DNA of 64,000 nt from Acidovorax sp. NO-1 (GCF_000238595.1 NZ_AGTS01000100.1:116640-180639), one strand, 5' to 3'; shown: positions 10,007-19,981, numbered from the stretch's first letter. The notes: generated by a model from the letters alone, not told the origin. A program made the numbers and translations.

Positions 10007-10330
10007 ATGACCTTCGTGGTCACCGAAGCCTGCATCCGTTGCAAGTACACCGACTGCGTGGACGTTTGCCCGGTGGACGCATTTTGCGAAGGGCCGAACT
10101 TTCTGGTGATCAACCCCGACGAGTGCATCGACTGCGCAGTCTGCGTTCCCGAATGCCCAGTGGCGGCAATCTACGCCGAGGAAGACGTGCCCAAAGACCA
10201 GCGGGACTTCATCCCGCTCAACGCCGAACTGGCGCGGACGTGGAAACCAATCACCCGCACCCAGCCCGCGCTGCCCGACGCAGACGCCTGGAGCAAGGTG
10301 CAGGACAAGCGCGACCAGCTCGAACGCTGA
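10007..10330 (+). CDS. fdxA: 7Fe ferredoxin (FdxA family)
   Basis: Soluble low-potential electron carrier of 107 residues with one [3Fe-4S] and one [4Fe-4S] cluster. The first motif, [18 protein letters not shown], supplies Cys9, Cys17 and Cys21; the second, [12 protein letters not shown], is a classic CxxCxxCxxxCP. The C-terminal 45-residue extension ([16 protein letters not shown]) is typical of FdxA. GGGAGG precedes the ATG. As the last gene of the nnrS operon it may deliver electrons to an NO-detoxifying or cluster-repair reaction. It converges on sufT, with 22 bases between them. Confidence 0.93.
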   Translation: MTFVVTEACIRCKYTDCVDVCPVDAFCEGPNFLVINPDECIDCAVCVPECPVAAIYAEEDVPKDQRDFIPLNAELARTWKPITRTQPALPDADAWSKVQDKRDQLER

Positions 10331-10352
10331 AACTTCAACCGCGCCGGGCCCT

Positions 10353-10901
10353 TTACAGCCCTAGCGACAACAATGCCCCTTCAGACATCCGGGACCGGTC
10401 CCAGGGTGGATCGAACACAAACTCCAGATCCACCTGCGCCACGCGGGGCAAGGCCAGCAGTTTCTCGTGGATCTCCTCCACCAGCAGGTCCCCCATGCCG
10501 CAGCCGGGCGCTGTCAGGGTCATCTCGATGGACACCCTGAAATCATCACTGCCGTCCAGCGGCAGCACCTCGCACACATAGACCAGGCCCAGCTCCACGA
10601 TGTCCACCGGAATCTCGGGGTCGTAGCAGGTCTTGAGCGTTTGCCAGGCCTGCGTCCGCACACCCTCTGCGTCTTTCGCTTGCGCCAGCACCGGAACCAC
10701 CGGCACCGGCTTGCCGATGGCGTCGGCGTCCGCGCCGGCCAGGCGCATCAGCTGGCCCTCGACCAGCAAGGTGAACGATGCACCCAGCGCCTGTGTGATC
10801 TGCACCAGCGTACCGGCGGGCAGTTCTGCCGGGGTTCCGTCGGGCACGCAAGCCACCTCAACATCGCGGCGGACGATCACCCGCTCGCGCCGGGCGCTCA
10901 T
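10353..10901 (-). CDS. sufT: SUF-associated Fe-S assembly protein SufT (DUF59/MIP18 family)
   Basis: A 182-residue auxiliary maturation factor. The C-terminal DUF59 (MIP18-like) domain is visible from WQTLKTCYDPEIPVDIVELG to MTLTAPGCGMGDLL, containing the conserved DPE and the cysteine of the PGCGM loop. The N-terminal half is the SufT-specific domain. The start is ATG 10901, which overlaps the sufU stop by four bases (ATGA). A longer in-frame open frame reading upstream through sufU is spurious. Last gene of the sufBCDSUT operon. Confidence 0.93.
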   Translation of the reverse strand: MSARRERVIVRRDVEVACVPDGTPAELPAGTLVQITQALGASFTLLVEGQLMRLAGADADAIGKPVPVVPVLAQAKDAEGVRTQAWQTLKTCYDPEIPVDIVELGLVYVCEVLPLDGSDDFRVSIEMTLTAPGCGMGDLLVEEIHEKLLALPRVAQVDLEFVFDPPWDRSRMSEGALLSLGL

Positions 10902-11371
10902 GGTGTGACCTCCAGCGCGGAGCTGTCGCTCTTGACCTCGGCGGCCAGGGCATGCATCAGGGCATGCCAGCCCAGCAGGGCGCACTTGATGCGGCCGGGG
11001 TAGTGGCGTACGCCCGCCAGGCTGACCAGCTTGCCCAGGTGGGCTTCTTCGGCGGGCATCTGGCCAGTCAGCACAGCCCGAAAACGCGCCTGCAGGGCCT
11101 GTGCCCATGCCACCTCCTGCCCCAGCACCGCGTCGGTCATCATGGAGGCCGATGCGATGCAGATCGCGCAGCCTTGGCCGTGGAAGCGGATGTCGCTCAC
11201 CCGCCCGTCCCCCACCACCAGGTCCACCTCCAGGTCGTCCCCACATTGCGGGTTGTGGCCACGCGCCTGGTGGGTCGGCGCGGCCAGCGCGCCGAAATGG
11301 CGCGGCGCGCGTTTGTGGTCCATCACCACCTCCTGATAGAGGTCGAGTTCGGCGGCAGTTTCTGACGTCAT
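10898..11371 (-). CDS. sufU: SufU-type sulfur-transfer/scaffold protein
   Basis: NifU-N/IscU-fold protein of 157 residues that in SUF systems accepts sulfur from SufS. Metal-site residues are seen in HNPQCGDDLEV, GQGCAICIAS and RIKCALLGWHAL, giving the three cysteines plus aspartate of the zinc/cluster site. It overlaps both sufS (11368-11371) and sufT by four bases, so translation is probably coupled. SufU with SufT, and no SufE in view, marks this as the Bacillus-like rather than the E. coli-like SUF layout. Confidence 0.92.
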   Translation of the reverse strand: MTSETAAELDLYQEVVMDHKRAPRHFGALAAPTHQARGHNPQCGDDLEVDLVVGDGRVSDIRFHGQGCAICIASASMMTDAVLGQEVAWAQALQARFRAVLTGQMPAEEAHLGKLVSLAGVRHYPGRIKCALLGWHALMHALAAEVKSDSSALEVTP

Positions 11372-12624
11372 TGCAGTACCTTGAGGGCATGTGCCACGCC
11401 GGCGAGCAGGCGCTCCACCTCGGCGTGCGTGTTGTAGAGCGCAAACGAAGCGCGCGTGGTGGGCCCCAGGCCCAGGTGTTCGAGCAGCGGTTGGGCACAG
11501 TGGTGGCCGGTGCGCACCGCGATGCCGCGCTGGTCCAGCAGGGTGCCGATGTCGTGTGGGTGCACGCCCTCGGCCACAAACGACACGATGGCCGATGCGC
11601 GGCTGTGCGCCGCCAGCACCGTGACGCCGGGCATCGCGGCCAGGCCCTCCACCGCGTGTTCGCGCAGGGCGCTCAATTGGGCATGGATGCGGTCACGCCC
11701 GATCTGCTCAATGAAGCTCGCAGCAGCGGCCATGCCGATCGCGCCAGCCACATGGGGGGTGCCGCCTTCCAGCCGCGCGGGCAATTCGGCAAAGCTGGCT
11801 TCTGTGGCGCTGACCCAGGCCACCATATCACCGCCGTAGCGCAAAGGCTCCAGGCGTTCCAGCGCAGCACGTCGGCCCACCAGTGCGCCGGTGCCCATGG
11901 GGCCATACATCTTGTGGCCCGAGAAGGCCATGAAGTCGCAGGCCAGCGCAGACAGGTCGGGCGCACCGTGGGCCATGGCCTGTGCCGCGTCGAGCACGGT
12001 CAACGCACCCGCGTCGGCGGCCAGCTGGAGCAAGTCTTCATAGGGCGGCCGCTCGCCGGTGGCATTGGCACAGGCGGTGAGCGCCAGCACGCGGGTGCGG
12101 GCATTGAGCAGGGGGCGCAGGTCGGCGGCGTGCAGACGCCCTTCGCCATCGGGCCGCAGCACGCGCAGCACGGCCCCGGTGCGCCGCGCAGCCTGCTGCC
12201 AGGGCACGAGGTTGGCATGGTGTTCCAGGCCGCTCACCACGATCTCGTCTCCGGCGCGCAGCCATGCGGACCGAATGCCGCTGGTGGAGAGCCCATGGGC
12301 CACCATGTTGAGCGCATCGGTAGTGCCCGAGGTGAACACCAGTTCGTGGTCTGCGCCCGCGCCGACAAAGCGCTTGAGCGTGCTGCGCGCGTGCTCGAAC
12401 GCGTCGGTGGCGCGGTGGCTCAGCGCGTGCACGCCCCGGTGGATGTTCGCCCGGTCATGCTGCTCGAAGGCACGCATCGCATCCTGCACAGGCAGGGCCA
12501 TCTGGGTCGTGGCGGCGTTGTCGAGGTAAGCCAGCTCCGCACCGTGGATTCGCTGCGCGAGCACCGGGAACTGCGCACGCACCGCATCGGGCGCCAGCGG
12601 GTCGATCAAAAAGGCGTCACCCAT
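11368..12624 (-). CDS. sufS: cysteine desulfurase SufS
   Basis: PLP-dependent type II cysteine desulfurase (418 residues) that removes sulfur from cysteine to give alanine and an enzyme persulfide. AYLDNAATTQ is the N-terminal hallmark. FSGHKMYGPMGTG carries the PLP lysine, and RTGHHCAQPLLEHL carries the active-site cysteine in the type II loop. ATG 12624 is chosen because AGGAGG lies 6 bases upstream. The first bases overlap the end of sufD by 8. Confidence 0.95.
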   Translation of the reverse strand: MGDAFLIDPLAPDAVRAQFPVLAQRIHGAELAYLDNAATTQMALPVQDAMRAFEQHDRANIHRGVHALSHRATDAFEHARSTLKRFVGAGADHELVFTSGTTDALNMVAHGLSTSGIRSAWLRAGDEIVVSGLEHHANLVPWQQAARRTGAVLRVLRPDGEGRLHAADLRPLLNARTRVLALTACANATGERPPYEDLLQLAADAGALTVLDAAQAMAHGAPDLSALACDFMAFSGHKMYGPMGTGALVGRRAALERLEPLRYGGDMVAWVSATEASFAELPARLEGGTPHVAGAIGMAAAASFIEQIGRDRIHAQLSALREHAVEGLAAMPGVTVLAAHSRASAIVSFVAEGVHPHDIGTLLDQRGIAVRTGHHCAQPLLEHLGLGPTTRASFALYNTHAEVERLLAGVAHALKVLQ

Positions 12625-13921
12625 GTTCTGCCTCCTCTTGGGCAATGGGGGCTGCAGGACCGCCGCCCAGGTGCTCAGCCACCGCTTGGCGCAGCAGGGC
12701 CGTGAGGTCCAGCGAGTCGATCAACTGGGGATCGCCGAACGCCCGCGAGAGCAAGGCGCTGGCCATGCCTTCGATGATCAGCCCGCGCGCGCTGCGTTCG
12801 TCCACGCCCCGCTGGCGTGCATAGAACAGCGCGTCCTCCGGCAAGGCGCCCCAGGTGGCGCCGTGGGCGGCCTGCACCTGGTCGTGGTGAATCTCCAGGT
12901 GCGGGCGCAGCACCAGGCGGGGCTGGCCGCCAGTGGGCACGCCCGTCAGCCGCTGCCGCACCTCGGCATCGGCTGCGTGCGGTGCAATGCGGGTGTGGGC
13001 GTTGACCACCGCGCGCGCCGCGCCGCTGGCCAGCGCCAGTGTCTCGATGGTGCTGTGCGTGCGCTCGCCGGTGTGCAGCATGCGCACCTGTTGTTCGACG
13101 TTGGCGCTGGCCGCCAGGAGCAGGCCACCGCTGCGGGCCTGGGCGCGGTCGCCCTCCAACTCAACCTCCTGGCGTTGCAGGTGGTAGCGGCTGCCAGTGG
13201 CGAGCAGGCCCTGTTCGTAGCGCGCGCCCTGCCCCAGCTGCAGTTGCAGGTGGTGGGCGACCTGATCGTCGGGCCCGGGGCGCACGCTGCGCAGGTGCTG
13301 CAGCGTGGCGCCCGCGCCCAGGCAGATGTGGGCGTGCAGGTTCTGCACCACCGGCTGCTCACAGGCATGAGGTTCACGGTGATGGGTTTCCACCAGCACA
13401 CAGTGCACGCCGTCTTGCACGTCGATCACCAGCATCGGCGCCTCCACCGCGCTGCGCGGCTGGTGCTGCAGCTGTATCCACACGGTTTCGGCCGCACCGC
13501 GGTGGTGGGCCTGTTCACCGCCGATGTGCAGCCGCAGGCCGTGACGGCACAACGCGCGGTGCACCCAGGTGAACGGCGCGGCATCCTGCCGGGCCGCGTC
13601 GCCCGGGCGGCCTGCATTCTCCGTGCCGGTCGTCGGCCGCAGCCCGGCGAACAGTTCCTGGCGCTGGGCCGGGTCGGCGGCGTCCAGCCAGCGGGCATCC
13701 ACGCGGCCTTGCGGCGTTTTGCCGATGGGGTGCAGGGCCCAGCCGGCGCCGCTGAGCGGGCGGGCGTCGCAGCGGGCGGTCACAGCCTCGGATGTCTCGC
13801 CCAGCCAGACGGCGGCCGGGGGTGGCGGCAGGTGGCGAAACGCGTCGGCGCTGCGGGGGATCCAGCCGGCGTCTTCCAGGCGGTGGCGGGCGGCCAGGAT
13901 GTCGGCGCGTGCGGTGTCCAT
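12617..13921 (-). CDS. sufD: Fe-S cluster assembly protein SufD
   Basis: Beta-helical scaffold subunit (434 residues) that pairs with SufB in the SufBC2D complex where clusters are built. The C-terminal part is well conserved: PHLEIHHDQVQAAHGATWG, with the histidine used in cluster assembly, and the SufB/D family signature FYARQRGVDERSARGLIIEG. The N-terminal third diverges strongly from E. coli, as usual for SufD. It is 2 bases from sufC and overlaps sufS, so it is tightly co-translated. Confidence 0.93.
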   Translation of the reverse strand: MDTARADILAARHRLEDAGWIPRSADAFRHLPPPPAAVWLGETSEAVTARCDARPLSGAGWALHPIGKTPQGRVDARWLDAADPAQRQELFAGLRPTTGTENAGRPGDAARQDAAPFTWVHRALCRHGLRLHIGGEQAHHRGAAETVWIQLQHQPRSAVEAPMLVIDVQDGVHCVLVETHHREPHACEQPVVQNLHAHICLGAGATLQHLRSVRPGPDDQVAHHLQLQLGQGARYEQGLLATGSRYHLQRQEVELEGDRAQARSGGLLLAASANVEQQVRMLHTGERTHSTIETLALASGAARAVVNAHTRIAPHAADAEVRQRLTGVPTGGQPRLVLRPHLEIHHDQVQAAHGATWGALPEDALFYARQRGVDERSARGLIIEGMASALLSRAFGDPQLIDSLDLTALLRQAVAEHLGGGPAAPIAQEEAEHG

Positions 13922-13923
13922 GC

Positions 13924-14694
13924 TCAGGCCTCCAGCTCGTCGGCCGCGCGCACGAACCCGGTCCGCTCGATCTCGCGGGCCAGCTCCAGGCCGCCGGTCT
14001 CGGCGATGCAGCCCTGGTCGAGCCGCAGCACTGCGTCGGGCTGCAGCGATTCGATCAGGCGCAGGTAATGCGACACCACCACGAACGCCGTGCCCTGGGC
14101 ACGCAGCGACTGCACCAGCTCCACCACCGCGCGCGTGCCATCCACGTCCATGCCCGAGTCGATCTCGTCGAGCAGCGCCAGGCGCGGGCGCAGCAGGGCC
14201 AGCTGCAGCAGTTCGTTGCGCTTGCGCTCGCCGCCCGAAAAGCCGTCGTTGACGGGGCGCGCCAGCATCGCCTCAGGCAGGCCCAGGCGGGTGGCCGTGG
14301 CCCGCGCATCGCCCAGGAAGTCGAAAGCGTCGAGCGGTGCCTCGCCACGCGCCTCGCGCACGGCATTGAGGGCCGTGCGGATGAACAGGTTGTTCTTCAC
14401 GCCGGGGATCTCGGGCGGCGCCTGGAAGGAAACAAACAGCCCGGCACGGGCACGCGCCTCGGGGCTCAGGGCCAGCAGGTCCTGGCCGGCAAACCGGGCC
14501 TGGCCGCCCACCACGCTGTAGCGCGGATGCCCGGCCAGCGTCAGGCCCAGGGTGCTCTTGCCGCTGCCGTTGGCGCCCATGAGCACCACCAGCGCACCGG
14601 CCGGTACATCGAGCGAAATCGACTTCAGAACGTGGCGGCCGCCAACGTCAACGCGCAGATCGCGTACGTGCAACAGGGGTTCGGCATGGGTCAT
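13924..14694 (-). CDS. sufC: SUF ATPase SufC
   Basis: ABC-type cytosolic ATPase (256 residues) that drives conformational change in SufBD during Fe-S assembly. Walker A is GANGSGKST, the Q-loop is FVSFQAPPEIPGV, the signature is FSGGERKRNELLQ and Walker B is LALLDEIDSGMD, where the DEIDSG version is diagnostic of SufC. The conserved histidine follows in VVVSHYLRL. It lies between sufB (33 bases upstream) and sufD. Confidence 0.97.
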   Translation of the reverse strand: MTHAEPLLHVRDLRVDVGGRHVLKSISLDVPAGALVVLMGANGSGKSTLGLTLAGHPRYSVVGGQARFAGQDLLALSPEARARAGLFVSFQAPPEIPGVKNNLFIRTALNAVREARGEAPLDAFDFLGDARATATRLGLPEAMLARPVNDGFSGGERKRNELLQLALLRPRLALLDEIDSGMDVDGTRAVVELVQSLRAQGTAFVVVSHYLRLIESLQPDAVLRLDQGCIAETGGLELAREIERTGFVRAADELEA

Positions 14695-14727
14695 GGTGGG
14701 TCTCTCCTGGGAAATCGGGGGGTGGGC

Positions 14728-16182
<1,455 letters not shown>

Positions 16183-16247
16183 GGCGTCAATCCTTGAACG
16201 ATGGGTGGCAGGCCCGACGCCACCAAACGGATTCAATGCCCCGGGCC

Positions 16248-16276
16248 TTAAAGATTCATTTATTATGCATCTTTAA
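16248..16276. promoter_or_regulatory. NsrR-type palindrome in the suf promoter
   Basis: A 29-bp inverted repeat with arms 16248-16259 and 16265-16276 that match at 11 of 12 positions, around a TTATT centre. The inner 23 bases (16251-16273) fit the 11-1-11 NsrR form AAnATGCATTT-n-AAATGCATnTT at about 20 positions. On the coding strand a CATAAT -10-like hexamer lies inside it, with TTGTGC 16 bases upstream as a possible -35, so binding should repress suf. Confidence 0.72.
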
Positions 16277-16367
16277 ACCGCACGCACAACCTGCGACTCT
16301 TGCCCGCTTGCCTGCCAGGGTCATTGGCACCCAGTCGCGGGGCCCTTCAGCCCCCTTCTGCGCCCGT

Positions 16368-17303
16368 CTATCCCTGAGCGCGCACGTTGCCGTGGGCGAG
16401 TGGCGCGTGAACCTCCATGAGTTCGACCACCCAGTCGATGAAAACGCGCAGCCGGGCGCTCATGTGGCGGTTGGGGGGAAAGGCCAGATACAGCGGCATC
16501 GGCTCGATGGACCAATCCTCCAGCAGCGGTACGAGCTCACCACTCGCCAGATGCGGCGCAGCCATGTAGTGCGGCAGCCAGAGCGCGCCCAGGCCTGCCA
16601 CACCGGCTGCCAGATAGGCGTTGCCATCGTCCATCGCAATGGCGTACCGGCCCAGCACCTGCACACATTCGACACCGCGCCGGAACGTGCAGGGCAGGAT
16701 GCGGCCGCTTGCCGACCGCAGGAAGCCCACGATGTGGTGGGGCGCAGACTCCAGCGCACCGGGGTGGGACGGTTTTCCCACATCAGCGAGGTACGCAGGC
16801 GCTGCGTACAGCCCGATGGCCAGGTCACCCACATGCCGCGCCGCCAGTGCGAGATCACCCGGGTCACCGCCGCGCACCACGCAATCGACGTTCTCATCGA
16901 TCGGATCGACCATCCGGTCGCTCACGCCCATGTGCACCTGGATGTCGGGGTAGCGCGCATGGAAGGCAGCAAACGCTGGCGCCAGGATCATGCGTGCGAG
17001 CGGGCTGGGCACATCCACCCGCAAGCGGCCGCGCGGTGCGCTGGAAGCGCGGGTCACGCTGCTCTCGGCATCGTCCATGTCGGCCAGCAGGCGCACGACG
17101 CGCTCGTAATAGGCGGCGCCGTCGGCCGTCACGTTCACCCGGCGGGTGGTGCGGTTCAGCAGCTTGACGCGCAGGCGCGCTTCCAGTTGCTGCACCAGCT
17201 GGGTCACGGTGGTCTTGCTCATGTGCAGCGTCTGCGCTGCCTGGGTGAAGCTGCGGGTCTCCACCACACGTGCAAACGCCAGCATGGCATCGAAACGGTC
17301 CAT
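16368..17303 (-). CDS. LysR-family transcriptional regulator
   Basis: A 311-residue LysR protein of the DsdC/PtxR-like subgroup. The winged helix-turn-helix is at the N-terminus (MDRFDAMLAFARVVETRSFTQAAQTLHMSKTTVTQLVQQLEA split by the recognition helix), followed by the periplasmic-binding-like effector domain from GRLRVDVPSPLARM. ATG 17303 starts the standard helix-turn-helix; the in-frame upstream start at 17375 would run into the intergenic promoter. It diverges from a ridA-family gene and probably regulates it; the inducer is unknown. Confidence 0.9.
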   Translation of the reverse strand: MDRFDAMLAFARVVETRSFTQAAQTLHMSKTTVTQLVQQLEARLRVKLLNRTTRRVNVTADGAAYYERVVRLLADMDDAESSVTRASSAPRGRLRVDVPSPLARMILAPAFAAFHARYPDIQVHMGVSDRMVDPIDENVDCVVRGGDPGDLALAARHVGDLAIGLYAAPAYLADVGKPSHPGALESAPHHIVGFLRSASGRILPCTFRRGVECVQVLGRYAIAMDDGNAYLAAGVAGLGALWLPHYMAAPHLASGELVPLLEDWSIEPMPLYLAFPPNRHMSARLRVFIDWVVELMEVHAPLAHGNVRAQG

Positions 17304-17345
17304 GGCGGTCCTGCGGATGGGTTCAATTGTTTGAATTATGCAAAC

Positions 17346-17360
17346 AGTCTTGGCAAGACT
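17346..17360. promoter_or_regulatory. palindrome in the lysR-ridA divergent promoter
   Basis: AGTCTTGGCAAGACT is a perfect 6-bp inverted repeat with a 3-base centre, midway between the divergent lysR and ridA-family genes. A second inverted repeat, TTCAATTGTTTGAA, lies at 17322-17335. Either could be the LysR recognition site; neither has been matched to a characterised operator. Confidence 0.4.
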
Positions 17361-17424
17361 TTCCGGTTTATCCAAACGATCGAATTTCCTACAGTGCCCT
17401 TCTCCAATCCAACAAAGGCATGTG

Positions 17425-17817
17425 ATGACCCCACGCGATGCTGTTTTTCCTGCGGGCCCGCAGGCTCTCTACGAAAAGAACCACTACTCACCGGCCGTCC
17501 GGTCCAACGGCTTTCTCTTTGTGTCGGGCCAGGTCGGCAGCCGCGATGACGGATCCCCCGAGCCGGGGCTGGAGGCCCAGGTGCGGCGCGCTTTCGACAA
17601 CCTGAACGCCGTGCTGGCTGCTGCCGGCTGCACCTTCGATGACGTGGTCGATGTGACCGTGTTCGTGGTCGATCCGGAGAAGAACCTGGCCCGCATCTGG
17701 CAGGTGGTGCCTGAGTACTGGGGCAGCGCGCCGTACCCGGCACTGACCGGCATCGGCGTCACCTGGCTCTCGGGATTTCAGTTCGAAATCAAGGTGATCG
17801 CCAGGTTGCCGGGCTGA
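17425..17817 (+). CDS. RidA/YjgF/YER057c family deaminase
   Basis: A 130-residue member of the RidA superfamily, trimeric proteins that hydrolyse reactive enamine/imine intermediates. Recognisable segments are NGFLFVSGQVG, AFDNLNAVLAAAGCTFDDVVDVTVFV and YPALTGIGV. The canonical RidA arginine that binds the substrate carboxylate, normally in an R-x-(C/T)-V-x-V context, is not present here (the segment reads ALTGIGVTWL), so this is probably a non-canonical Rid subfamily with another substrate. ATG 17425 fits the family N-terminus. Divergent from a lysR gene. Confidence 0.85.
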   Translation: MTPRDAVFPAGPQALYEKNHYSPAVRSNGFLFVSGQVGSRDDGSPEPGLEAQVRRAFDNLNAVLAAAGCTFDDVVDVTVFVVDPEKNLARIWQVVPEYWGSAPYPALTGIGVTWLSGFQFEIKVIARLPG

Positions 17818-17828
17818 GCCACCCGGCC

Positions 17829-18728
17829 TTATGCAGGGCCCATCCACCCCTCCACCTGGCCCATCAGATGCCCGCGGAACACCTCGGCAATGGGTGACAG
17901 CTGCTTGCCCCTGGGCCAGACCAGGTGCCATTGCGACCGGATGGGAAAGCCTTGCACGTTGAGCACGGCCAGGCCCTCGTGGTGCTCACCCAGCGCATGG
18001 CGCGAGACGATGGACACGCCCAGCTGCCCCTCCACCGACTCCTTGATCGCCTCGTTGCTGCCCAGCTCCAGCACCGCACCGGGGGCAAAGCCCAGCTGGC
18101 GCAGATGTGCGTCGGTGGCCATGCGGGTGCCGGAGCCTCTTTCACGCAGGATGAAGCGCTCTGCCTGCAGCTGGTCGAGCCTGACGCGCTTTTTGAGCGC
18201 CAGGGGATGCCCGGCGGGTGCGATGACCACGAGCGGGTTGGGCATGAGGATCTGGTCCTCCAGCGGCAGGTCGGCCGGGGGCATGGACATCACGTAAAGG
18301 TCGTCCAGGTTGCTGCGCAGCCGGTGGATGACGTGGTCGCGGTTGAGCACCTCCAGCGAAATGTCGATCTGCGGGTGCAGCTTGCAGAAGCTGCCCAGCA
18401 GGCGCGGCACAAAGTACTTGGCCGTGCTGACCACCGCCACCTTCAGGCGCCCGCTGGTGAGGCCCTTGGCGCCCGACACCCGCTGCTCGAACGCATCCCA
18501 CTCGCCCGCAATCGCGCGCGCGGTGCGGGCCAGGGCCTGGCCGGCCTCGGTAAGGTGCACGCGGCGCGAGATGACTTCATACAGCGGCAGGCCCACGGCC
18601 TGGGTCACCTCGCGCAGCTGCATGGACGCGGTGGGCTGGGTGACGTGCATGACGCGGGCCGCTGCGCTGACACTGCCGGTTTCTGCCAGCGCCAGGAAAA
18701 GCCGCAACTGCCGGAAGGTGATATTCAT
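17829..18728 (-). CDS. LysR-family regulator, CbbR-like
   Basis: A 299-residue LysR protein beginning MNITFRQLRLFLALAETGSVSAAARVMHV, with the helix-turn-helix at about residues 17-36 and the effector domain from GRLKVAVVSTAKYFVPRLLG. That effector opening resembles CbbR/CysB-type regulators of carbon metabolism. It diverges from the SbtA-type bicarbonate transporter gene with 82 bases between them, so control of inorganic-carbon uptake is the likely job (inference). It converges on the ridA-family gene with an 11-base gap. Confidence 0.88.
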   Translation of the reverse strand: MNITFRQLRLFLALAETGSVSAAARVMHVTQPTASMQLREVTQAVGLPLYEVISRRVHLTEAGQALARTARAIAGEWDAFEQRVSGAKGLTSGRLKVAVVSTAKYFVPRLLGSFCKLHPQIDISLEVLNRDHVIHRLRSNLDDLYVMSMPPADLPLEDQILMPNPLVVIAPAGHPLALKKRVRLDQLQAERFILRERGSGTRMATDAHLRQLGFAPGAVLELGSNEAIKESVEGQLGVSIVSRHALGEHHEGLAVLNVQGFPIRSQWHLVWPRGKQLSPIAEVFRGHLMGQVEGWMGPA

Positions 18729-18735
18729 AGGTTTT

Positions 18736-18747
18736 TATCTATAGATA
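18736..18747. promoter_or_regulatory. LysR-type palindrome between regulator and sbtA
   Basis: TATCTATAGATA is a perfect 12-bp palindrome 8 bases upstream of the lysR start codon and about 64 bases upstream of sbtA. It fits the loose T-N11-A style of LysR recognition sites and is placed for autoregulation plus activation of sbtA. Confidence 0.45.
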
Positions 18748-18810
18748 GCCGCATTCAAATCGATTTTACTTTGCACCTTGCCCTGCCTACCATCGCTGCA
18801 AAAGGAGTGA

Positions 18811-19884
18811 ATGATGCAAAGCCTGTTGGACCCTGCGATCCTGTTTTTTGCCCTGGGGGTGTTTGCGGGCCTTGTCCGATCGAACCTGGAGATGCCTGCG
18901 GCCATCTCGAAGTTTCTGTCGATCTACCTGCTGATGGCGCTGGGCCTCAAGGGCGGTTTTGCCCTGGCTGCCTCGGGCCTCACGCCGAGCGTGGTGAGCA
19001 GCCTGGGCCTTGCCATGCTGCTGGCGGTGGTGGTGCCGCTGGTGGGTTATGTGCTGCTGCGGCGGGTGCTGTCGGGCTTCAACGCTGCGGCGGTGGCGGC
19101 CACGTACGGGTCGGTGAGCGCGGTGACCTTTGTGACCGCCACCCAGTTTCTTGAATCGCAATCGGTGCCCTACGGCGGCTACATGGCGGCCGCGATGGCG
19201 CTGATGGAGTCGCCCGCCATCATCCTGGCAGTGATGCTGGCCAATGCGCAGCGCCAGCGGCTGGCTGCTGCGGCCAGCACGCCGGCTTCGCTGCGTGCGG
19301 TTCACGGCCAGCCGGTGCTGGCCATGGCGGCGCCGGGCGGGGGTGGGATGGCCGCCCCCGCGCCACGCGCGGGCCATGGCGGGCCGGGTCTGTCGATGGG
19401 CAAGATCCTGCACGAATCGTTCACCGACGGCACGCAGCTGCTGCTGCTCGGGGCCATGGTGATCGGGCTGGTAACCGGCGATGCTGGCAAGGCGGCCATG
19501 CAGCCGTTCTCGGGCGATCTGTTCAAGGGCATGCTGTGCCTGTTCCTGCTGGACATGGGGCTTGCCACGGCGCGCAACCTGCCCGCCGTGCGGCATCAGT
19601 CCCCCTGGCTGCTGGCCTACGCGGTGCTGGGCCCCCTGGTGCACGCCACCCTGGCGCTGGCACTGGCCTGGGTGGCCAAGGTGCCCGCGGGCGACGCTGT
19701 GCTGCTGATGGTGCTGGCGGCCAGTGCGTCATACATCGCGGTGCCTGCGGTGGTGCGGTTTGCCATCCCCGAGGCAGACCCCTCGCTCTACGTGAGCCTG
19801 TCGCTGGGGCTGACGTTTCCGCTCAACATCGTGCTGGGGATTCCGCTGTACACGCAGGTCGTGCTGGGCCTGTGGGGGGCGTGA
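18811..19884 (+). CDS. sbtA: sodium-dependent bicarbonate transport family permease (SbtA/DUF897)
   Basis: Inner-membrane permease (357 residues, about ten helices) of the SbtA family, which imports bicarbonate with sodium in cyanobacteria and occurs in many proteobacteria. Family features are the opening LLDPAILFFALGVFAGLVRSN, MALGLKGGFALA, ATYGSVSAVTFVTA and the C-terminal ASYIAVPAVVRFAIPEADPS. A central glycine/proline/alanine-rich loop (about residues 155-190) separates the two halves. AGGAG is 3 bases before ATG 18811 and 6 before a second ATG at 18814, which is the better-spaced start. The substrate is inferred from family membership. Confidence 0.9.
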   Translation: MMQSLLDPAILFFALGVFAGLVRSNLEMPAAISKFLSIYLLMALGLKGGFALAASGLTPSVVSSLGLAMLLAVVVPLVGYVLLRRVLSGFNAAAVAATYGSVSAVTFVTATQFLESQSVPYGGYMAAAMALMESPAIILAVMLANAQRQRLAAAASTPASLRAVHGQPVLAMAAPGGGGMAAPAPRAGHGGPGLSMGKILHESFTDGTQLLLLGAMVIGLVTGDAGKAAMQPFSGDLFKGMLCLFLLDMGLATARNLPAVRHQSPWLLAYAVLGPLVHATLALALAWVAKVPAGDAVLLMVLAASASYIAVPAVVRFAIPEADPSLYVSLSLGLTFPLNIVLGIPLYTQVVLGLWGA

Positions 19885-19908
19885 CGCCCAGCGCAGCGGC
19901 GCACTACT

Positions 19909-19965
19909 GTATTGATAGCTGCCCGCGCTTTATGGATAAGCGCTGGCGGTCAATTTGGTTCAAAA
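19909..19965. repeat. dispersed hairpin repeat, copy 2
   Basis: GATAGCTGCC then GCGCTTTATGGATAAGCGC, the reverse-orientation form of the dispersed hairpin, lying between the convergent sbtA and radical SAM genes. In this position it could end transcription from either side. Confidence 0.8.
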
Positions 19966-19981
19966 TTTCCAGCGAAATCCG

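Noticed and set aside
10902..11579. Upstream extension of sufT through sufU
   Set aside because: Same strand but a different frame from SufU, whose cysteines are intact. The ATGA overlap at 10898-10901 gives a natural SufT start.
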